NCBI GenBank assembly: GCA_902575065.1
Contig: CACGPU010000012.1
Location: forward strand, 1 to 32,433
Direction: 5' to 3'
Source: an uncultured Alphaproteobacteria bacterium
Lineage (GTDB): Bacteria > Pseudomonadota > Alphaproteobacteria > HIMB59
DNA length: 32,433 nucleotides
In this document: positions 32,335-32,433 of the stretch, one piece after another
Layout: the number at the start of each line of letters is the position of its first letter
Numbering within the stretch: the first letter of the stretch is position 1
Translations under genes and position numbers: made by a program
Notes under the pieces: model-generated
What the model was told of the DNA's origin: nothing
Database searches by the model: none
The model's input: the letters and a program-made list of their open reading frames with translations, nothing else

Positions 32335-32433
32335 TCAATGAAAAGAAGTTACCATAAATAAAATGTTGACATAATTAAATACTTTCTTAAGTTTTTTTTA
32401 AGAAAATGAATATTATTAAATATTCGTTTTATA

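Noticed and set aside
32380-32405. TTTCTTAA/TTAAGAAA inverted repeat near the right edge
   Set aside because: A/T-only except one pair and near the window end; chance is likely in this composition.
32406-32433. ATG at the right edge opening a plus-strand frame (MNIIKYSFY)
   Set aside because: Only nine codons are visible. TTGACA at 32365-32370 lacks a good -10 partner, so a gene start cannot be supported.
1-32433. CRISPR arrays, insertion sequences, prophage and toxin-antitoxin genes
   Set aside because: No spaced repeats, transposase, integrase or capsid motifs, or recognisable toxin pairs were found on either strand.

Overview
The window reads as a chromosomal segment of an AT-rich, streamlined, probably marine alphaproteobacterium. 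Markers of the class are GcrA, CarD, an FYDLN-type zinc-ribbon protein, the order ffh-rpsP-rimM-trmD-rplS-leuCDB-asd, the order dapF-mtaB-ftsY-ispZ, and a SUV3-like helicase upstream of fdxA-carD. Genes abut or overlap, intergenic gaps are short, and FtsY is close to the minimal size. This fits a SAR11/HIMB59-like lifestyle, but the sequence alone does not fix the lineage.

Bases 1-9014 are the accessory-looking part. A 3'-truncated acetoacetyl-CoA synthetase gene is overlapped by a YbgC-type thioesterase gene. Upstream lie two small hypothetical genes, a secreted polysaccharide-lyase-like protein and a second secreted protein with a near-copy of its signal peptide. After tRNA-Arg(TCG) comes a minus-strand envelope cluster: a GT-C glycosyltransferase, a twin-PAP2 lipid phosphatase, a transglutaminase-fold protein lacking the usual cysteine, and a secreted EF-hand protein.

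Bases 9015-9374 hold a near-consensus promoter, several hairpins, a strong terminator and a 41-codon reading frame, all ahead of an omega-transaminase gene. This is the best candidate for an undescribed RNA or attenuator. Then come a quinone oxidoreductase, an Hsp20 gene with a sigma-32-like promoter and a hairpin enclosing its Shine-Dalgarno (possible RNA thermometer), Fe-type superoxide dismutase and pyridoxal kinase.

Bases 13795-21856 are one long minus-strand run joining protein targeting (ffh), ribosome and tRNA maturation (rpsP, rimM, trmD, rplS) and leucine/aspartate-family synthesis (leuC, leuD, leuB, asd). The bS16 and bL19 proteins both carry long acidic low-complexity tails, and a terminator-like hairpin sits directly before the ffh start codon.

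Bases 21948-25322 are the divergent dapF-mtaB-ftsY-ispZ operon. The rest holds pgk, gcrA, tRNA-Arg(CCT), recX, rpmF, the FYDLN protein, and a minus-strand operon of SUV3-like helicase, TerB-like protein, 7Fe ferredoxin and CarD; CarD has a histone-H1-like lysine-rich N-terminus. No CRISPR array, insertion sequence, prophage or rRNA gene was seen.
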